A stretch of 64,000 bases of DNA from Meghimatium bilineatum. Taxonomy: Eukaryota; Mollusca; Gastropoda; Stylommatophora; Philomycidae. Of this stretch, positions 1 to 18,450 are shown piece by piece (position 1 is the first letter of the stretch; the number at the start of each line of letters is the position of its first letter). Below the pieces are notes generated by a model. The model made no database searches. It had not been told where the DNA came from and saw only the letters and a list, made by a program, of their open reading frames with translations. Made by a program: the position numbers and the translations under genes. The stretch lies in contig CM067306.1 in the NCBI GenBank assembly GCA_034231615.1, positions 59,253,057 to 59,317,056 on the forward strand, written 5' to 3'.

Positions 1-460
1 CTTGTAGTTCCAATTTCCTTGGAATGTTTTCCCTTTCTATTTGCACTTGGTGCTGTGCTTTTTCACTGTACTCAGAATGTTCTCTTTTCATCTCTAACAT
101 GCCCTTTTTTTTGTTGTTTGCATTGGCTGCCCCTCCAATGCTCTGACCAAAGTGACTAGTGTCACTGTGTGTCGGCAGTGCCACTGCCTGTTTTGGGGCA
201 GATGTGTCGGAGTTATTGACTGCCTTTTTTGCGGTCATTTCTCTTTCCATCTGCTGCCTACATATTCACGGACATGATCCCCAAAATCTTTAATTGGAAT
301 CAGCACAAGCTACTGTATTTCTGTTTCTATGATGCACCATAAGGAGGTACTTTTGGGATCTTGGTTATCTGCTAACCCTAGGTTTGTCGAGAGCAGTCAC
401 TGGTAATTTCTGCACCTCCTGATAATAAATGATACTGGAATCAAACGAAACTTACCAAAT
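1..460. repeat. Partial copy of the element found at 62564-63640
   Basis: This stretch matches, with divergence, the distal part of the 1.08-kb element near the right end (about 63183-63620). Both share in the same order a gtgtcggcag/gtgtcgacag block, 'gtgtcggagttatt', 'gatccccaaaa', 'ctgtatttctgt' and 'ttttgggatcttggttatct'. The copy is cut by the left edge of the window. No coding capacity was recognised. Two copies at distant sites show that it is interspersed repeat DNA. Confidence 0.7.
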
Positions 461-536
461 AATATACACCATATATATACACCATATGTATATATACAAA
501 TATATACCAAACGAAACTTACAAAATAAGTATATAT

Positions 537-811
537 TCTTCTTCTTCTGCGTTCGTTCTCAAACTCCTGCAGATTAGCAGGATGTAGTCAGGAGAACGGA
601 ATGCGTTGTATCATGGTTTACAGCATTGCTGCGATATCTGCGCCTTTCAGCTTTACACATCCGACTTCAGCATGGCTTTTGGTCACTGACCCTATATGGG
701 ATGGGACAGCCAACTCCATCCCATAACCTCTTTACCTTTTACGACATGCGTGGAAGGTAAACAGTGTTGCTATTCTTTGCTCCCCTTTCGGGCCCCGGCA
801 ACACACGGGCG
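537..811 (-). mobile_element. SINE-A, full-length copy with 11-bp target duplication
   Basis: On the minus strand this reads from a GC-rich head (cccgtgtgttgccgggg) to a tail ending gaacgcagaagaag. The same 275-bp sequence recurs at 16521-16796 and, less complete, at 4411, 14850, 30376, 30815 and 59905. It is flanked by identical 11-bp repeats, taagtatatat at 526-536 and 812-822, which mark a real insertion. The last ~70 bp and the (GAA)n tail are shared with SINE-B. I see no clear pol III A or B box, so the origin of the head is unknown. Confidence 0.85.
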
Positions 812-965
812 TAAGTATATATGTATAACATATACCTTAGTTATACATATAACTATGGTATTATACCTTAGTTATAATATATAAGTTATAACTTATACCT
901 TAGTTATACATGTAACATGTAGGCATACCTTATACATATAACATATACCTTAGTTGCCTCTTACA
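812..965. repeat. AT-rich short tandem repeat, about 23 bp
   Basis: Irregular copies of 'taccttagttatacatata' with deletions. No coding potential. Confidence 0.6.
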
Positions 966-1009
966 ATAGCCATGTTGGTGTTATTTATTAGTTATACAAC
1001 AGAGTCCCT

Positions 1010-1165
1010 CTATAACACATCCTTTTATAACAAATTTCCTTATATAACACTATTCAAAATCCCCAGTTATATTTATTCTTTATAGCACATACTGTATATA
1101 GCAAATCTCTGTTATTATATACATATATTGTTAGTGCAGACCAAGCTGTTATAATGGTATTCCAC
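1010..1165 (-). mobile_element. MITE family D, copy 1
   Basis: Its reverse complement aligns end to end with 17486-17657. Both begin gtggaatnccattataac, share 'ataaagaataaatataa' in the middle, and end in gttataaaaggatg(c/t)g with a terminal gagg/ggatt block. The better copy has inverted ends cagtggaatcc/ggattccactg. It is non-coding and probably a non-autonomous DNA transposon; the superfamily is uncertain. Confidence 0.6.
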
Positions 1166-1950
1166 CTTATTAGTAATCGGTGACAATCATATAGTATCAT
1201 AGGTGTTATATCAGGTCAAATTTTTAGATTTTCCTCCACTGGAGTTTGTTGGGTTTTTTCCATGAGTTCCTCATTGATTTTGTTGCTGGGTTCTTTCCAG
1301 AGCTCGTCATTGATAGTCCTATACATGCCAATTCAAATAATCAATGAAGAATTCAACCGTATGGCAACTATGACATGGACATCTAGCTTAGGGTTCAAGT
1401 AATTGGATTTTTCCGAACATGTTGCACGAGGCGACTAACGGAATTTGGGTCCTGTGACATTATTGGTGTCTTATTTTTGTATTCTGGTCCAAATGGTCCC
1501 TATGGATTATGAAAAGTTACGGGATAGACATAGCACCTGTGGCAGGGATTGCTACGTGTGTCATCACTGTAGATGGGTCAACAGATCTGACGGAAGAATG
1601 ATGAACTAATTAGTCCATAAGTATATCCTGGCCGGATATAATTTACCTTGGATAATGTCACACTGGAATGCCTTTGGGGCGCGGGGGAAGGGGATTCGGT
1701 TGTTCAGGCTAACATTCATTTATGGCAGTCATACACAACTCTCAAACCCCCCCCCCTCGAAAAATGAGAAGAACCTTTGCTTTTGTCAGAAACACAAGAA
1801 TACCTGCTTACAGCACAAAGAATTTAAATCATTATCATCACTTCATGAAAACAATCACTAATCTATTCTTGTTTTCTGTTAATAACTCCCACTGTGAGGA
1901 ACAATAGAAACAAATACAAAAAATAAAAGTAGTCAAACACAGGCCCTCAC
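1166..1950. other. Stretch with no recognised feature
   Basis: Mixed AT-rich sequence with a C9 run near 1747. Short open frames here show no recognisable motif. It lies just downstream of the Sec61 beta 3' end. Confidence 0.5.
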
Positions 1951-1963
1951 AATCAACAAATAT

Positions 1964-1969
1964 TTTAAT
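1964..1969 (-). promoter_or_regulatory. SEC61B: Possible poly(A) signal (ATTAAA) of sec61b
   Basis: ATTAAA reads on the minus strand about 177 bases downstream of the Sec61 beta stop codon, which would give a 3' UTR of roughly 200 bases. It is the commonest variant of AATAAA. No canonical AATAAA was seen between it and the stop. Placement is inferred. Confidence 0.4.
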
Positions 1970-2145
1970 TAACAATAAATATTGAATACTCTCATACATG
2001 AGTTACATACGTCAATCTTGTTACATAACATATATACGAATCAAGAATTTCACGTACATGTGCACGAAGATGGAAATTTGCATTCTAATGACAATTCGTC
2101 CTAAATAAATTTGATTAGTCCTATGTTTCAGGGGAAGTAGAAGCT

Positions 2146-10162
<8,017 letters not shown>

Positions 10163-10290
10163 CGTTAAACAACGTGAACACCGATGTTGTCAAACAGAAA
10201 GAGGAAGACAAGACTTCTCTTCCGTGCCACGTACATTATTTCGCTATTGCTTCCGGTCAGGTCAGAATACAACTTTTGATGACGTAATTC
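10163..10290 (-). promoter_or_regulatory. SEC61B: Probable sec61b promoter and 5' UTR
   Basis: Immediately upstream of the start the minus strand is pyrimidine-rich (cttcctctttctg, about 10194-10207), as at housekeeping initiators. Beyond it are two ETS-type cores, CGGAAG (10219-10224) and CCGGAAG (10250-10256), and a CRE-like TTACGTCA (10280-10287). There is no TATA box. The transcription start is inferred only. Confidence 0.5.
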
Positions 10291-10870
10291 CAAATCAGAA
10301 ACACTGTTTTCACACAATATTAATTTCTTTGGGCACTGCAAGTTTTCCTGTGAAGGAATGTAGAGTGGCTTTTCTATAGGCTGTGGAAATAACGGCCGCT
10401 TTGCTTTAGCAGACGCCGCGACATGTATAGGAAACGCCGTTCTCAGACCCTTGTGGACGTTTTAACCACACAGCCATGCGCTCCACTCAATATTGCTATT
10501 TTCGACATATACTTTCTTTTGTTCGCCTGGAATGCGTCTTCATCAATCAAATTTTGAAGAGGGTGATGGCCGTTTTCTCCCCCCACCCCCAGAGGGTGAT
10601 GGTAGAAAATAATTTGCTTCTCATCAAGAAATTAGTTCCATTTTTCTAAGAATTGGCATTGGGGGATTGCTTAAAATTTCTCAAAATTCTCACCCCTACC
10701 TTCCCACGTATTTACGGATCCGAAGACAATAGTTATAAGGCTTACACAAGATTTCCAAACAGCCCTCTCTACTTCCAATGGGACGTGATATATAATGCAA
10801 CGAAAATCAAGTAAAAGAAGAGAGAACAACCCTGTTCTCCTTTTTATCTCGCACTCCTCTCTCCCTTTAC
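10291..10870. other. Upstream region without recognised gene
   Basis: Contains GC-richer patches (ggccgctttgctttagcaga near 10395) and a C-rich run near 10580. Short open frames in both orientations at 10671-11052 are mostly the CT tract and its flanks. Confidence 0.4.
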
Positions 10871-10875
10871 TTTCA

Positions 10876-10876
<1 letters not shown>

Positions 10877-10908
<32 letters not shown>
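10877..10908. repeat. (TC)n microsatellite
   Basis: Uninterrupted TC dinucleotides, about 16 units. Confidence 0.9.
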
Positions 10909-10913
<5 letters not shown>

Positions 10914-11221
10914 CAATTTCATGTGGAGTACAGGACTTCAATTTTCGCTCTCCAACAATCCATATGTTGCGCTGTCCTCTCTCCCACAGTTCATGTACCT
11001 CGTTGTCTTCTTTCCCATGATTCATGTGCTGCGCTGTCTTCTTGAACTGTGACCACGGGGTTCCAATCTAATTGGTCTGTTCTTCCACTGCTGTTCTTCA
11101 GATGTTCCATCGTCAACCATCTTTATTCTTTGTTTGCTGCAAGCAGTCTAGCGACTTCTGATTATGATATACTGAGCTTTTTTTTTAATATGTGCCATTT
11201 CTATTCTTAATATTGGGCCTC

Positions 11222-11311
11222 TATTTTATGTATTAGATCTCTATTCTATGTATTAGATCTCTATTCTATGTATTAGATCTATATTCTATGTATTAGATCT
11301 CTATTCTATGT
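11222..11311. repeat. 20-bp minisatellite, about 4.5 units
   Basis: Units of ctctattctatgtattagat, directly before the I-like LINE. Confidence 0.9.
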
Positions 11312-12840
11312 TAGAGACCAACACCAACCACGACCTGTGAAATCAATGCAAACATAGAGCCACTAGAAATTAGAAGAGAAAAGACATCTATAGAAGCTGT
11401 GGAAAAATACAAACTACTCCCACAAAACCATCCTAACAAAGAAGTAGTCAACATATGGACACGCAAAAGAAGACTAAAATAAAAATCCCCAGTACAGCTA
11501 GCAAAAGGACTAGACAAGAAACATCACCTTCCTGAAGATAAAGAGGAATCTGAAAGAGTGTCAAATATCTCTCCAAATGCATTCCTCATGCTGCCCCAAA
11601 TAAAAACGACTCTAATTGACAAGTCAGCAACCGATGCAACAAACCAAAACGTCTATTGCACTAGAAACTATCGACTCCTACCCCAAGAACTGGATCTAAG
11701 AATACGCAGATGGGTCAGCCTTCAAAGCCAACATCAATGCAGGATATGGCTCTCTCATAGTCCTCCCTGACAAAACATCAATAGAGTTATCTGCCCCTTG
11801 TGGAGAGTTCTGCAGCAACTATCATGTAGAGGTGAAGGCAATATCAGAAACACTCTCATACACCACCAACAAATACAAAAATGATGCAACACGTCCAAAA
11901 AAACCTAGTAATATTCATTGACTCCCTGTCTGCTCTACAAGCCATTGAAAACTGGAATCCAACAGCAGAGAAAACTATAAGCAACATACTTCAAGCTACA
12001 AACATCAATCAATCAATAAAACCCATAACCCCTCAGGGTCGTAGGGGTACCACATTGGAAGCTTCAGCACACAGAGGCCTCCAGCGAATTCTATCCTCAG
12101 AGATGCGGATGAGTGTGGAAATATCTAGCCCTGTCCATTCCTTGATGTTGTCTGTCCATGTCTTTATTTGCCCTCCTTTGCTTCTTCCACCCTCGACAGT
12201 TCCCTGCAGTATTGTTTTTGACAAGGAATCGTGCCTGCATACATGTCCGAACCATGCTAGTTTGCTACAAACATACTTACATGTGTATACCAGACCACAC
12301 AGGTATAATCACAGTGGGAATGAAAGTGCTGATAAATTGGTAAATAATGCAGTAAGTATGCCCCAACCAGGAATTCCCACCAACATTAGAAAAGCTCAAC
12401 ACATTATCAGCAATAAATATAAACAAAAATGGAAGGACCGCTGGGCCAATGGCTCGAAAGGCAGAGTGATATATGCAGATATGTCCCAACCAAATCCACA
12501 TGACATTATAATTAGACAACACCGCAATAAGAAAACAACAATATTTAGGCTGCGAACAATACAAGTACAACTTAACAAACATCTACAAAGAATTACCGCA
12601 GACCATACACCATACAGCAACAACTGTAACAGACATGAAGAGGAAACAGTAAAACACCACCTTATTGAATACCCGGTACTATAAGACCAACGAAAACAAC
12701 TGTTTCCACCAAACCCCTACACCACCAACACTCTTTATACAGGCACAACACAGCTGAAGAAGACATACGCCTATCACCACCTGGCACAGGGATGAGAGAG
12801 TGGACGTTCGCCATCTCTGGGATCGGATAAATAAATAAGT
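11312..12840 (+). pseudogene. I-like LINE 3' part with RNase H domain, interrupted
   Basis: Broken frames carry RNase H signatures in order. YADGSAFKANINAGYGSLIV is at about 11703-11765. HVEVKAISETLSYTTNKY follows. FIDSLSALQAIENW is at about 11911-11955, and the final NHSGNESADKLVNNA at about 12307-12350. After this come a basic region (KQKWKDRWANGSKG), a TTIFRLRT...QLNKHLQRI stretch and a Cys/His knuckle-like NNCNRHEEETVKHHL. The frame ends near 12684. The 3' end is gggatcggataaataaataa. A 258-bp RTE insertion at 12006-12263 splits RNase H. RNase H plus this C-terminal layout suits the I/ingi group; the exact clade is not certain. Confidence 0.8.
12006..12263 (-). mobile_element. 5'-truncated RTE insertion in the RNase H domain
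   Basis: Minus strand encodes LSKTILQGTVEGGRSKGGQ, KTWTDNIKEWTGLDI and ASNVVPLRP, then a stop and a 3' end of gggttatgggtttta(ttga)n. It is flanked by identical 11-bp duplications, gctacaaacat at 11995-12005 and 12264-12274. Its frame is open over its whole short length, so the insertion is younger than its host LINE. Confidence 0.9.
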
Positions 12841-12910
12841 ACTCACGTAAAGCACAAGGTCGGTCACCTTTACAATGACAGCACGGACTATGAGACTAAC
12901 AGTTACTTTT
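12808..12910 (+). repeat. LINE 3' end plus shared 'tcacgtaaagcacaagg' module
   Basis: ccatctctgggatcggataa + ataaataagtactcacg and the following cgtaaagcacaaggtcgg match 16325-16375. The downstream part (acgtaaa..., gacagcacggactat) also resembles 24783-24840. This is a repeated module that extends past the LINE end. Confidence 0.6.
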
Positions 12911-13014
12911 TATCGATGATGCTAAAGATAGAAAAAGGATAGCAAATGCTTGCGGACCTCGTTATGATAGCACCACTCAGAAATACTGTAGCAAATATAA
13001 ATATAGTTGAAACC

Positions 13015-13318
13015 TAGCAATTATAGTGTTGAACAATGCAATCCTAGTGTAGAACAATGCAATTCTAGTGTAGAACAATGCAATCCTAGTGTAGAACGAT
13101 GCAATCCTAGTGTATAACGATGCAATTCTAGTGTAGAACAATGCAATCCTAGTATAGAACAATGCAATCCTAGTGTAGATTGATGCAATCCTAGTGTAGA
13201 ACAATGCAATCCTAGTGTAGAACGATGCAATCCTAGTGTAGAACGATGCAATTCTAGTGTAGAACAATGCAATCTTAATGTAGAACAATGCAATCCTAGT
13301 GTAGAACGATGCAATCCT
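13015..13318. repeat. 21-bp satellite, about 14 units
   Basis: Units of aatgcaatcctagtgtagaa + c with c/t and a/g variants. The period is divisible by three, so ~100-codon open frames appear on the minus strand. These are not genes. Confidence 0.95.
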
Positions 13319-13340
13319 GTAGACAGTTGTTTGTATTATT

Positions 13341-13556
13341 TTATATGAATCTTCTAATACCTAAATACCCAAAGCATTGTGTACCGCCATAGTCCGACCT
13401 AGCAACAAGGGCTGTGTTATTTGAATGATTTTGCCTAATTTGGGGGGTTTCGTTCTTCAGGGATAACTCAAACCAAGATTCAGTGTTAATAGTTAATACA
13501 GTTACTTCCCTTTCATCAACAATTGTTTGCCACGCACTTTCGTACAATTGCGCCAT
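13341..13556 (-). CDS. Unrecognised 71-codon open frame, possible first exon
   Basis: Begins MAQLYESAWQTIVDEREVTV with an A at -3 (accaATGG) and runs in non-repetitive sequence, unlike its neighbours. The product matches no family I know. Possible donors near the 3' end (ggtattag) are weak. It may be a chance frame; I keep it only because its composition looks coding and the region is unique in this window. Confidence 0.2.
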   Translation of the reverse strand: MAQLYESAWQTIVDEREVTVLTINTESWFELSLKNETPQIRQNHSNNTALVARSDYGGTQCFGYLGIRRFI

Positions 13557-14845
13557 TGGTTTTCTCCTATTTTTCGTAGGTCGGTGTCACACAACTATCT
13601 TAAAAATCGATCTCATTTACTTGTTATTGTCGTACGGCCTGTTATAACCAAAATATACTCACAATTTCAAGCCTTCATGCTTAATCACGAATAGCTTTTA
13701 GTTTAATTCTTACTCACTAATCAACCAACGAAGCTAGAAACTAAGGTGACGACGAGCTACTTATCACTAGATAACTTGCTCATGCCTGTATGCAAAAGGG
13801 GGGGGGGGGGTAGCTACACTAGGGTACACTATCTCCTCACCCCTTCGCAAATCTGAACATGACTTTTAGTACTGGGAACTTAACTAGAAGGTCGTTTGTT
13901 TGTTTTTAAAATAAAAATCCCAACAAAGCGGATTTTTTTCCAAAAAGGTCTTCCTTCACATTTGTGAAATTTACATACGAAATCATATAAAGACACAATT
14001 CATTTTTTTTAAAAACTAAAACCCTTAAGGTAATCATATCTACGGCCGTGCACGCGATAGCACACAAAATTTGGTGATTCGTCCAAAATGGCCTTTATAA
14101 ATAACATTCACAACAATAAACGACGAGCAAGATTGGCATTAGAGATTGGGACTGGGTAAATATAGGCAAAATGTGTTCTGGCAAATTTCCCTAAGCCACC
14201 TTCACCATTTTAGAGAGTTTTCACAAGTGTCCCCAGTAGTCTAAGCTATACCATCACATGCAAGCGTTGCACTATGACATACATGCGGGATACAGTAAGA
14301 GGCTAGGTTGGCAGGCTGTCCAAAACAGGTCTTTCTCTCATTTTCATTCAAAATTTCCTCTTCTTCATTACATTTCTACATAACATAATAAGGCCGGGTA
14401 AGACTACGCTCCTTCTGGCTAAGTTCATAGTGCTAAAGGTTATGTTCTGATTTCCCAGTTTCGGGGAGGTGGGGGTTGAACCACCCCCCCCCTTATCTAC
14501 GAGATTGAGAGATGGACATGTTACAGTCTAGCACAGTGCACAACCAAAGCAAGAGACGTTGAAGGTCCTTTGCAACCAACCTTCGTTGAGGAGACGGCAC
14601 TATATGGGGACATGTTGATTAATATAATATCTTAAATGTAAAATAAAGGCAAAAACTTGAGTACTTTACATGTTTGTTCTCAGTCGATACACACACGTAC
14701 ATATCGTTTTTGTTCATAACATCACATGATGATGATGAATATTTGTTACATCCCCTTTTGAAATTCAGTTAGAGTTATGTCCTTGGCTATGAGTTCGTCG
14801 ATGGCTAATAAGTTCTATTCTGCCTTGGAACGTTCGAACACGGGA
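13557..14845. other. Stretch with no recognised gene
   Basis: Mostly unique AT-rich sequence with a G13 run near 13798-13811 and a C9 run near 14484. 'accaaccttcgttgaggaga' + cggcac (14575-14602) resembles 16799-16828, so part of it may be an old repeat. Confidence 0.45.
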
Positions 14846-14849
14846 TGCC

Positions 14850-15092
14850 CACTGTAGATGGTTTTTAATCTACCCGCAATTTCGTAAATGGCGTCTAAGA
14901 GGTTATGGGATGTAGTTGGCTGTTCCATCCCATATAGGGTCAGTGACCCACAGCATGCTGAAGTCGGATGTATCAGGCCAAAAGGCGAGATATCGCAGCA
15001 ATGCTGTAAACCATGGCACAATTCATTCCGTTCTCTGGACTACATCCTGAAAATCTGCAGGAGTTTGAGAACGAACGCAAAGAAATAGAAGA
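14850..15092 (+). mobile_element. SINE-A copy, diverged head
   Basis: From about 'cgtaaatggcgtctaagagg' through ggatgtagttggctgttcc, gtcggatgtatcaggcc and ctgcaggagtttgagaacg to a short cgcaaagaaatagaaga tail. The first ~35 bp are poorly conserved. Confidence 0.8.
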
Positions 15093-15093
15093 T

Positions 15094-15315
15094 AATGTGT
15101 ACTTGTAGTTTCTCTCCATGTATGTTTATGTTTAGTACCTGTTCTCCTGTGACTTTGCTGATTATCATGGTTTTTTGTTTTTTGGTTTTTTATACCTAGT
15201 CCATACTCATTTACTTGATTTATTGACTTGATCTGTTAGTCTTTGTAGTTCATGCTCACTTTTTGCTAAAAATGCAGTGTCATCTGCATATCTCAGGTTG
15301 TTTCGATATGGTTAG
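15094..15315 (-). pseudogene. Reverse transcriptase palm fragment with YADD
   Basis: The minus strand encodes RNNLRYADDTAFLAKSEHEL then QRLTDQVNKSSK, including an intact catalytic YADD box. Downstream are a stop and HGEKLQ-like remains. Same LINE family as 3449-3985 and 57985-58265. The surrounding element is missing. Confidence 0.8.
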
Positions 15316-15892
15316 GATTATATGAAGACTAACTGACGACTGCATCATGACTAATTGACGACTATATTTTGACTAATTGACGACTATATCAAGACTAATT
15401 GACGACTATATCATGACTAATTGACGACTATATCATGACTAATTGACGACTATATCAAGATTAACTGACGACTATATCATGACTAATTGACGACTATATC
15501 AGTACTAACTGAAGACTATATGAAGACTGACTGACGACTATATGATGACTAACTTATGACTATATCAAGACTGACTGACGACTATATGAAGATTGACTGA
15601 TGACCATATCAAGACTGACTGACGAGTATATGAAGACTGACTGATGACCATATCAAGACTGATGATTATATGAAGACCAACTGACGACTATATTACGACT
15701 AACTTACGACTATATGACGACTAACTGAAGACTATATGACTTACTGGCAACCATATGGAGACTACCTGACGACTAACTGACGACTATATGAAGACTATAT
15801 GACTTACTCACAACTATATGAAGACTATATGACGACTAACTGACGACTATATGAAGACTAACTGACGACAATATGAAGACTAACCGACGACT
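15315..15892. repeat. 22-bp satellite, about 25 irregular units
   Basis: Units of gactaattgacgactatatc + at, with substitutions (gaagacc, cttatg) and occasional truncated units. Two subtypes, 'aattga' early and 'aactga' late, suggest local expansion. Confidence 0.9.
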
Positions 15893-16034
15893 ACATGACG
15901 ACTAAGTTTCAAAACAATGTCGTATCTAAAACGCTGCAAGATGGAAAAAAAAGAGTTTCAACATACATACAAAATTTCACTCGCGTTAATCTATATCTAT
16001 TGTGTCTCTCTGTAGAAAAGCGACACGTCTGCCG

Positions 16035-16240
16035 ATCATCATCATTAAGTGCCGTGACCGTAACGAAGGTAGGCTGCAACAGACTTCCAACATCTATGTG
16101 TCTTGTCTTGCTACTTCACTCTGCTAGATTGTAACCTGTCCATCTTGTGATGTTAACTCTCTCACTTGTATCTCTGCCTACCTCTTGCTCGTCTCCCCTT
16201 GATTTTACCCTCATGTAAGGTCTTCAACAAGGTGTCAATA
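16035..16240 (-). pseudogene. LINE C-terminal fragment, minus strand
   Basis: Minus strand gives LHEGKIKGRRARGRQRYK and later RYGHGT followed by (atg)n at the 3' end. This is the common GRR-RGRQR...GHGT LINE C-terminus, with stops. Confidence 0.65.
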
Positions 16241-16324
16241 GTTATAATGATAGTCAATAATGGCGATAGTTCCTGACGACAGCACCATTAAAAAAAAACA
16301 ACGCGAGTGTTTCAAGTGGAAGCT

Positions 16325-16475
16325 CGCCATCTCCGGGATCGGATAAATAAATAAGTACTCACGTAAAGCACAAGGTCGGTATAGTATAAGGTCGGTATAA
16401 ATAAGTACTCACGTAAAGCACAAGGTCGGTATAGTATAAGGTCGGTATAAATAAGTACTCACGTAAAGCACCAGG
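16325..16475. repeat. LINE tail module with ~50-bp tandem duplication
   Basis: gggatcggataaataaataa, then agtactcacgtaaagcac + aaggtcggtatagtataaggtcggtataaat repeated about 2.5 times. The first unit matches 12815-12870. Confidence 0.85.
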
Positions 16476-16520
16476 AATAGAAAACAAAAATTCCCTATAA
16501 ACATTCACAGCTAACCTTCG

Positions 16521-16796
16521 CCCGCGTGTTGCCGGAGCCCGAAAGGAGAGCAAAGAATAGCAACACTGATTACCTTCCACGCATGTCGTAAAAGGCGACT
16601 AAGGAGGTTATGGGATGGAGTTGGCTGTCCCATCCAATATAGGGTCAGTGACCAAAAGTCATGCTGAAGTCGGATGTGTCAGGCCGAAAGGCGCAAATAT
16701 CGCAGCAATGCTGTAAACTATGACACAACGCATTCCGTTCTCCGGACTACATCCTGCTAATCTGCAGGAGTTTGAGAACGAACGCAGAAGAAGAAG
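16521..16796 (+). mobile_element. SINE-A, full-length copy with target duplication
   Basis: 276 bp from cccgcgtgttgccgg to gaacgcagaagaagaag. Flanked by acagctaaccttcg at 16507-16520 and 16797-16810: 14 matching bases, of which the first few may belong to the tail region. Very similar to the copy at 537-811. Confidence 0.88.
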
Positions 16797-17350
16797 ACAG
16801 CTAACCTTCGTTGAGAAGACGGCAACTCATCTGAATTCGTGCATTCATATCTTTAACTGAGATTTGTGAGTATGTTGTGTTTCGAGATAAATTCATTTTT
16901 TTCCCAGTGTTCCTCGCTGTCCGGTTCACGTCCGTTTCCGATGATTGAAAAACTTCAACCCTATTATTAGTAACCACGTCAAAAGCCGCGGAAAACGTTT
17001 CTCTCGGCCTATTCCCTCGAAACAGAGTCATCAAGGGTCATTACTACCGATCGAACTTGACGTCTGAACGGAAACGTCGTTTGATCAAGTTCGAATTATA
17101 CTGCTTCTCGTGACAATGATCAGCATGCAAAGAGCGACATAGGGGGCGCTCGTGTGACGATGAATCGTCCTGCGCTTTGCATGCCGGGTCAGGAATAAAC
17201 TAACGGAGATGTGAAACGTCATTAACGCGGCCAGGATCAGCTGTTTTTGTCGCGTTTCATTGGTTTTAATCGGCCATCGGGATTCAGTACTGGACAGTTT
17301 AATGACATTACGCGGGAAATGAGGAAAATTTCATTTCTCCACAATCTTTC
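16797..17350. other. CpG-richer unique region with minus-strand open frame
   Basis: In contrast to the surrounding DNA, this stretch has many CpGs (cgatcgaacttgacgtctga, gcgctcgtgtgacgatgaat, aacgcggcc) and no recognisable repeat. A 77-codon minus-strand frame (17034-16801, MMTLFRGNRPRETFSAAFDV...) matches nothing known to me. agcgacatagggggcgctcg at 17133-17152 resembles a CTCF core. It could be a CpG-island promoter or only old unique sequence. Confidence 0.3.
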
Positions 17351-17485
17351 CATCTTTCTCCTCCGCTGATGTGTCATATTTTTTCATGTCTGTCAATCCG
17401 TGATTTCACAATACATCACAATGTCTGCCTTCCATGTCTCTGGATGTGCAAATTTAACGATATTGTTATAATAGTAATACTAACA

Positions 17486-17657
17486 CAGTGGAATCCCATT
17501 ATAACAAATTGGTCCGCACTAACGAAGTATATATATAATAATAGAATGTCACTACATAAGTACAAACAATAAAGAATAAATATAATCGGGGAATTTGAAA
17601 AGTGTTGTTATAACGGAGAATTTGTTACAAAAGGATGCGCTATAGAGGATTCCACTG
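17486..17657 (+). mobile_element. MITE family D, copy 2, with inverted ends
   Basis: 172 bp bounded by cagtggaatcc and ggattccactg, followed by an AAT microsatellite. Matches 1010-1165 over its full length. Non-coding. The body also shows inverted tataac/gttata blocks near the ends. Confidence 0.7.
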
Positions 17658-17689
17658 TAATAATAATAATAATAATAATAATAATCGTT

Positions 17690-17775
17690 AGGGTCATAAG
17701 GGTACCTCACTGGACACATCTGCACAAAAGGCTCTCCGAACAACTCTATCCTCAGACATTCGGTGGAGTCTTGGA
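17690..17775 (-). mobile_element. RTE 3' end fragment
   Basis: cgttagggtcataagggtac ... ctctatcctcagacattcgg corresponds to the RTE 3' terminal coding end (compare 26400-26490) in minus orientation, preceded by (aat)n. Confidence 0.6.
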
Positions 17776-17799
17776 AAGTCAGTTAGTCTCCATATAGTC

Positions 17800-17965
17800 A
17801 TATAATCATCAACCAAATCATTTTTAGCTGTAGTCATTTTCTAGGCAATATAATACATTAAGTAGTTTGACATTGTTTTCTGAACGGTCAGGATACCCAC
17901 TTGCCTGTGGCGGGATTCAAACCCACTTCTGTACATCACGCGTTCACAAAGCCAGACAGTACATC
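17800..17965 (-). mobile_element. SINE-E copy (tRNA-derived)
   Basis: The minus strand carries a B-box-like gtgggtttgaatcccgcc, then a tail with aacaatgtcaaactactta and gaaaatgactacagct, matching SINE-E at 21221 and 46555. The pol III promoter part is degenerate. Confidence 0.65.
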
Positions 17966-18019
17966 ACATACAATTTAAAAGCCTTGTACCATCGCCGACC
18001 CCTAACCCTAAAGACATTG

Positions 18020-18450
18020 CTGTGCCTAAATTCAAGTTATTAATGCCTAAAAGTATTTCAATAATTGGATATTGGAACGTTAGAACAATTCTTCAAACAG
18101 GTATTTCAGCACAGATATGTAAGGAAATGAAGAACCATAGTTTGGATATTTTTGGTATTTGTGAATGTGGATGGACAGGCCAAGGTAAGAACGTTCTTTT
18201 TAATGATTAAATGTACATCATATGCTCAGGAAGAAATGACAACAGACACATGAATACCACGTCAAGTTTTTACATGGTCATCGAGTGGAAAGAGAAAAAG
18301 AGGAAGACCAAAAACAACAGTGAAAATAATTATCGAAAAAGAAATTACAGCAGCTGGTATGAAGATCTGGAACAATTGGCTGTTGATCGACAAGCATGGA
18401 GAGCTATGACATCTGTCCTATATGCCAAGCTTGGCACAAGAGGGGCATGA
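18020..18450 (+). mobile_element. Internally deleted LINE: endonuclease start joined to 3' end
   Basis: 18040-18245 encodes the start of an AP-type endonuclease: IGYWNVRTILQTGISAQICK, SLDIFGICECGWTGQGK, IICSGRNDNRH. At about 18280 the sequence jumps to the extreme C-terminus: KRGRPKTTVK in one frame and YEDLEQLAVDRQAWRAM, KLGTRG in another. It then ends at a tgatgatgattatgag tail that merges into a (GTA)n microsatellite. The 5' edge and tail are kept while all RT sequence is missing, the layout of a non-autonomous deletion derivative. Confidence 0.75.
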
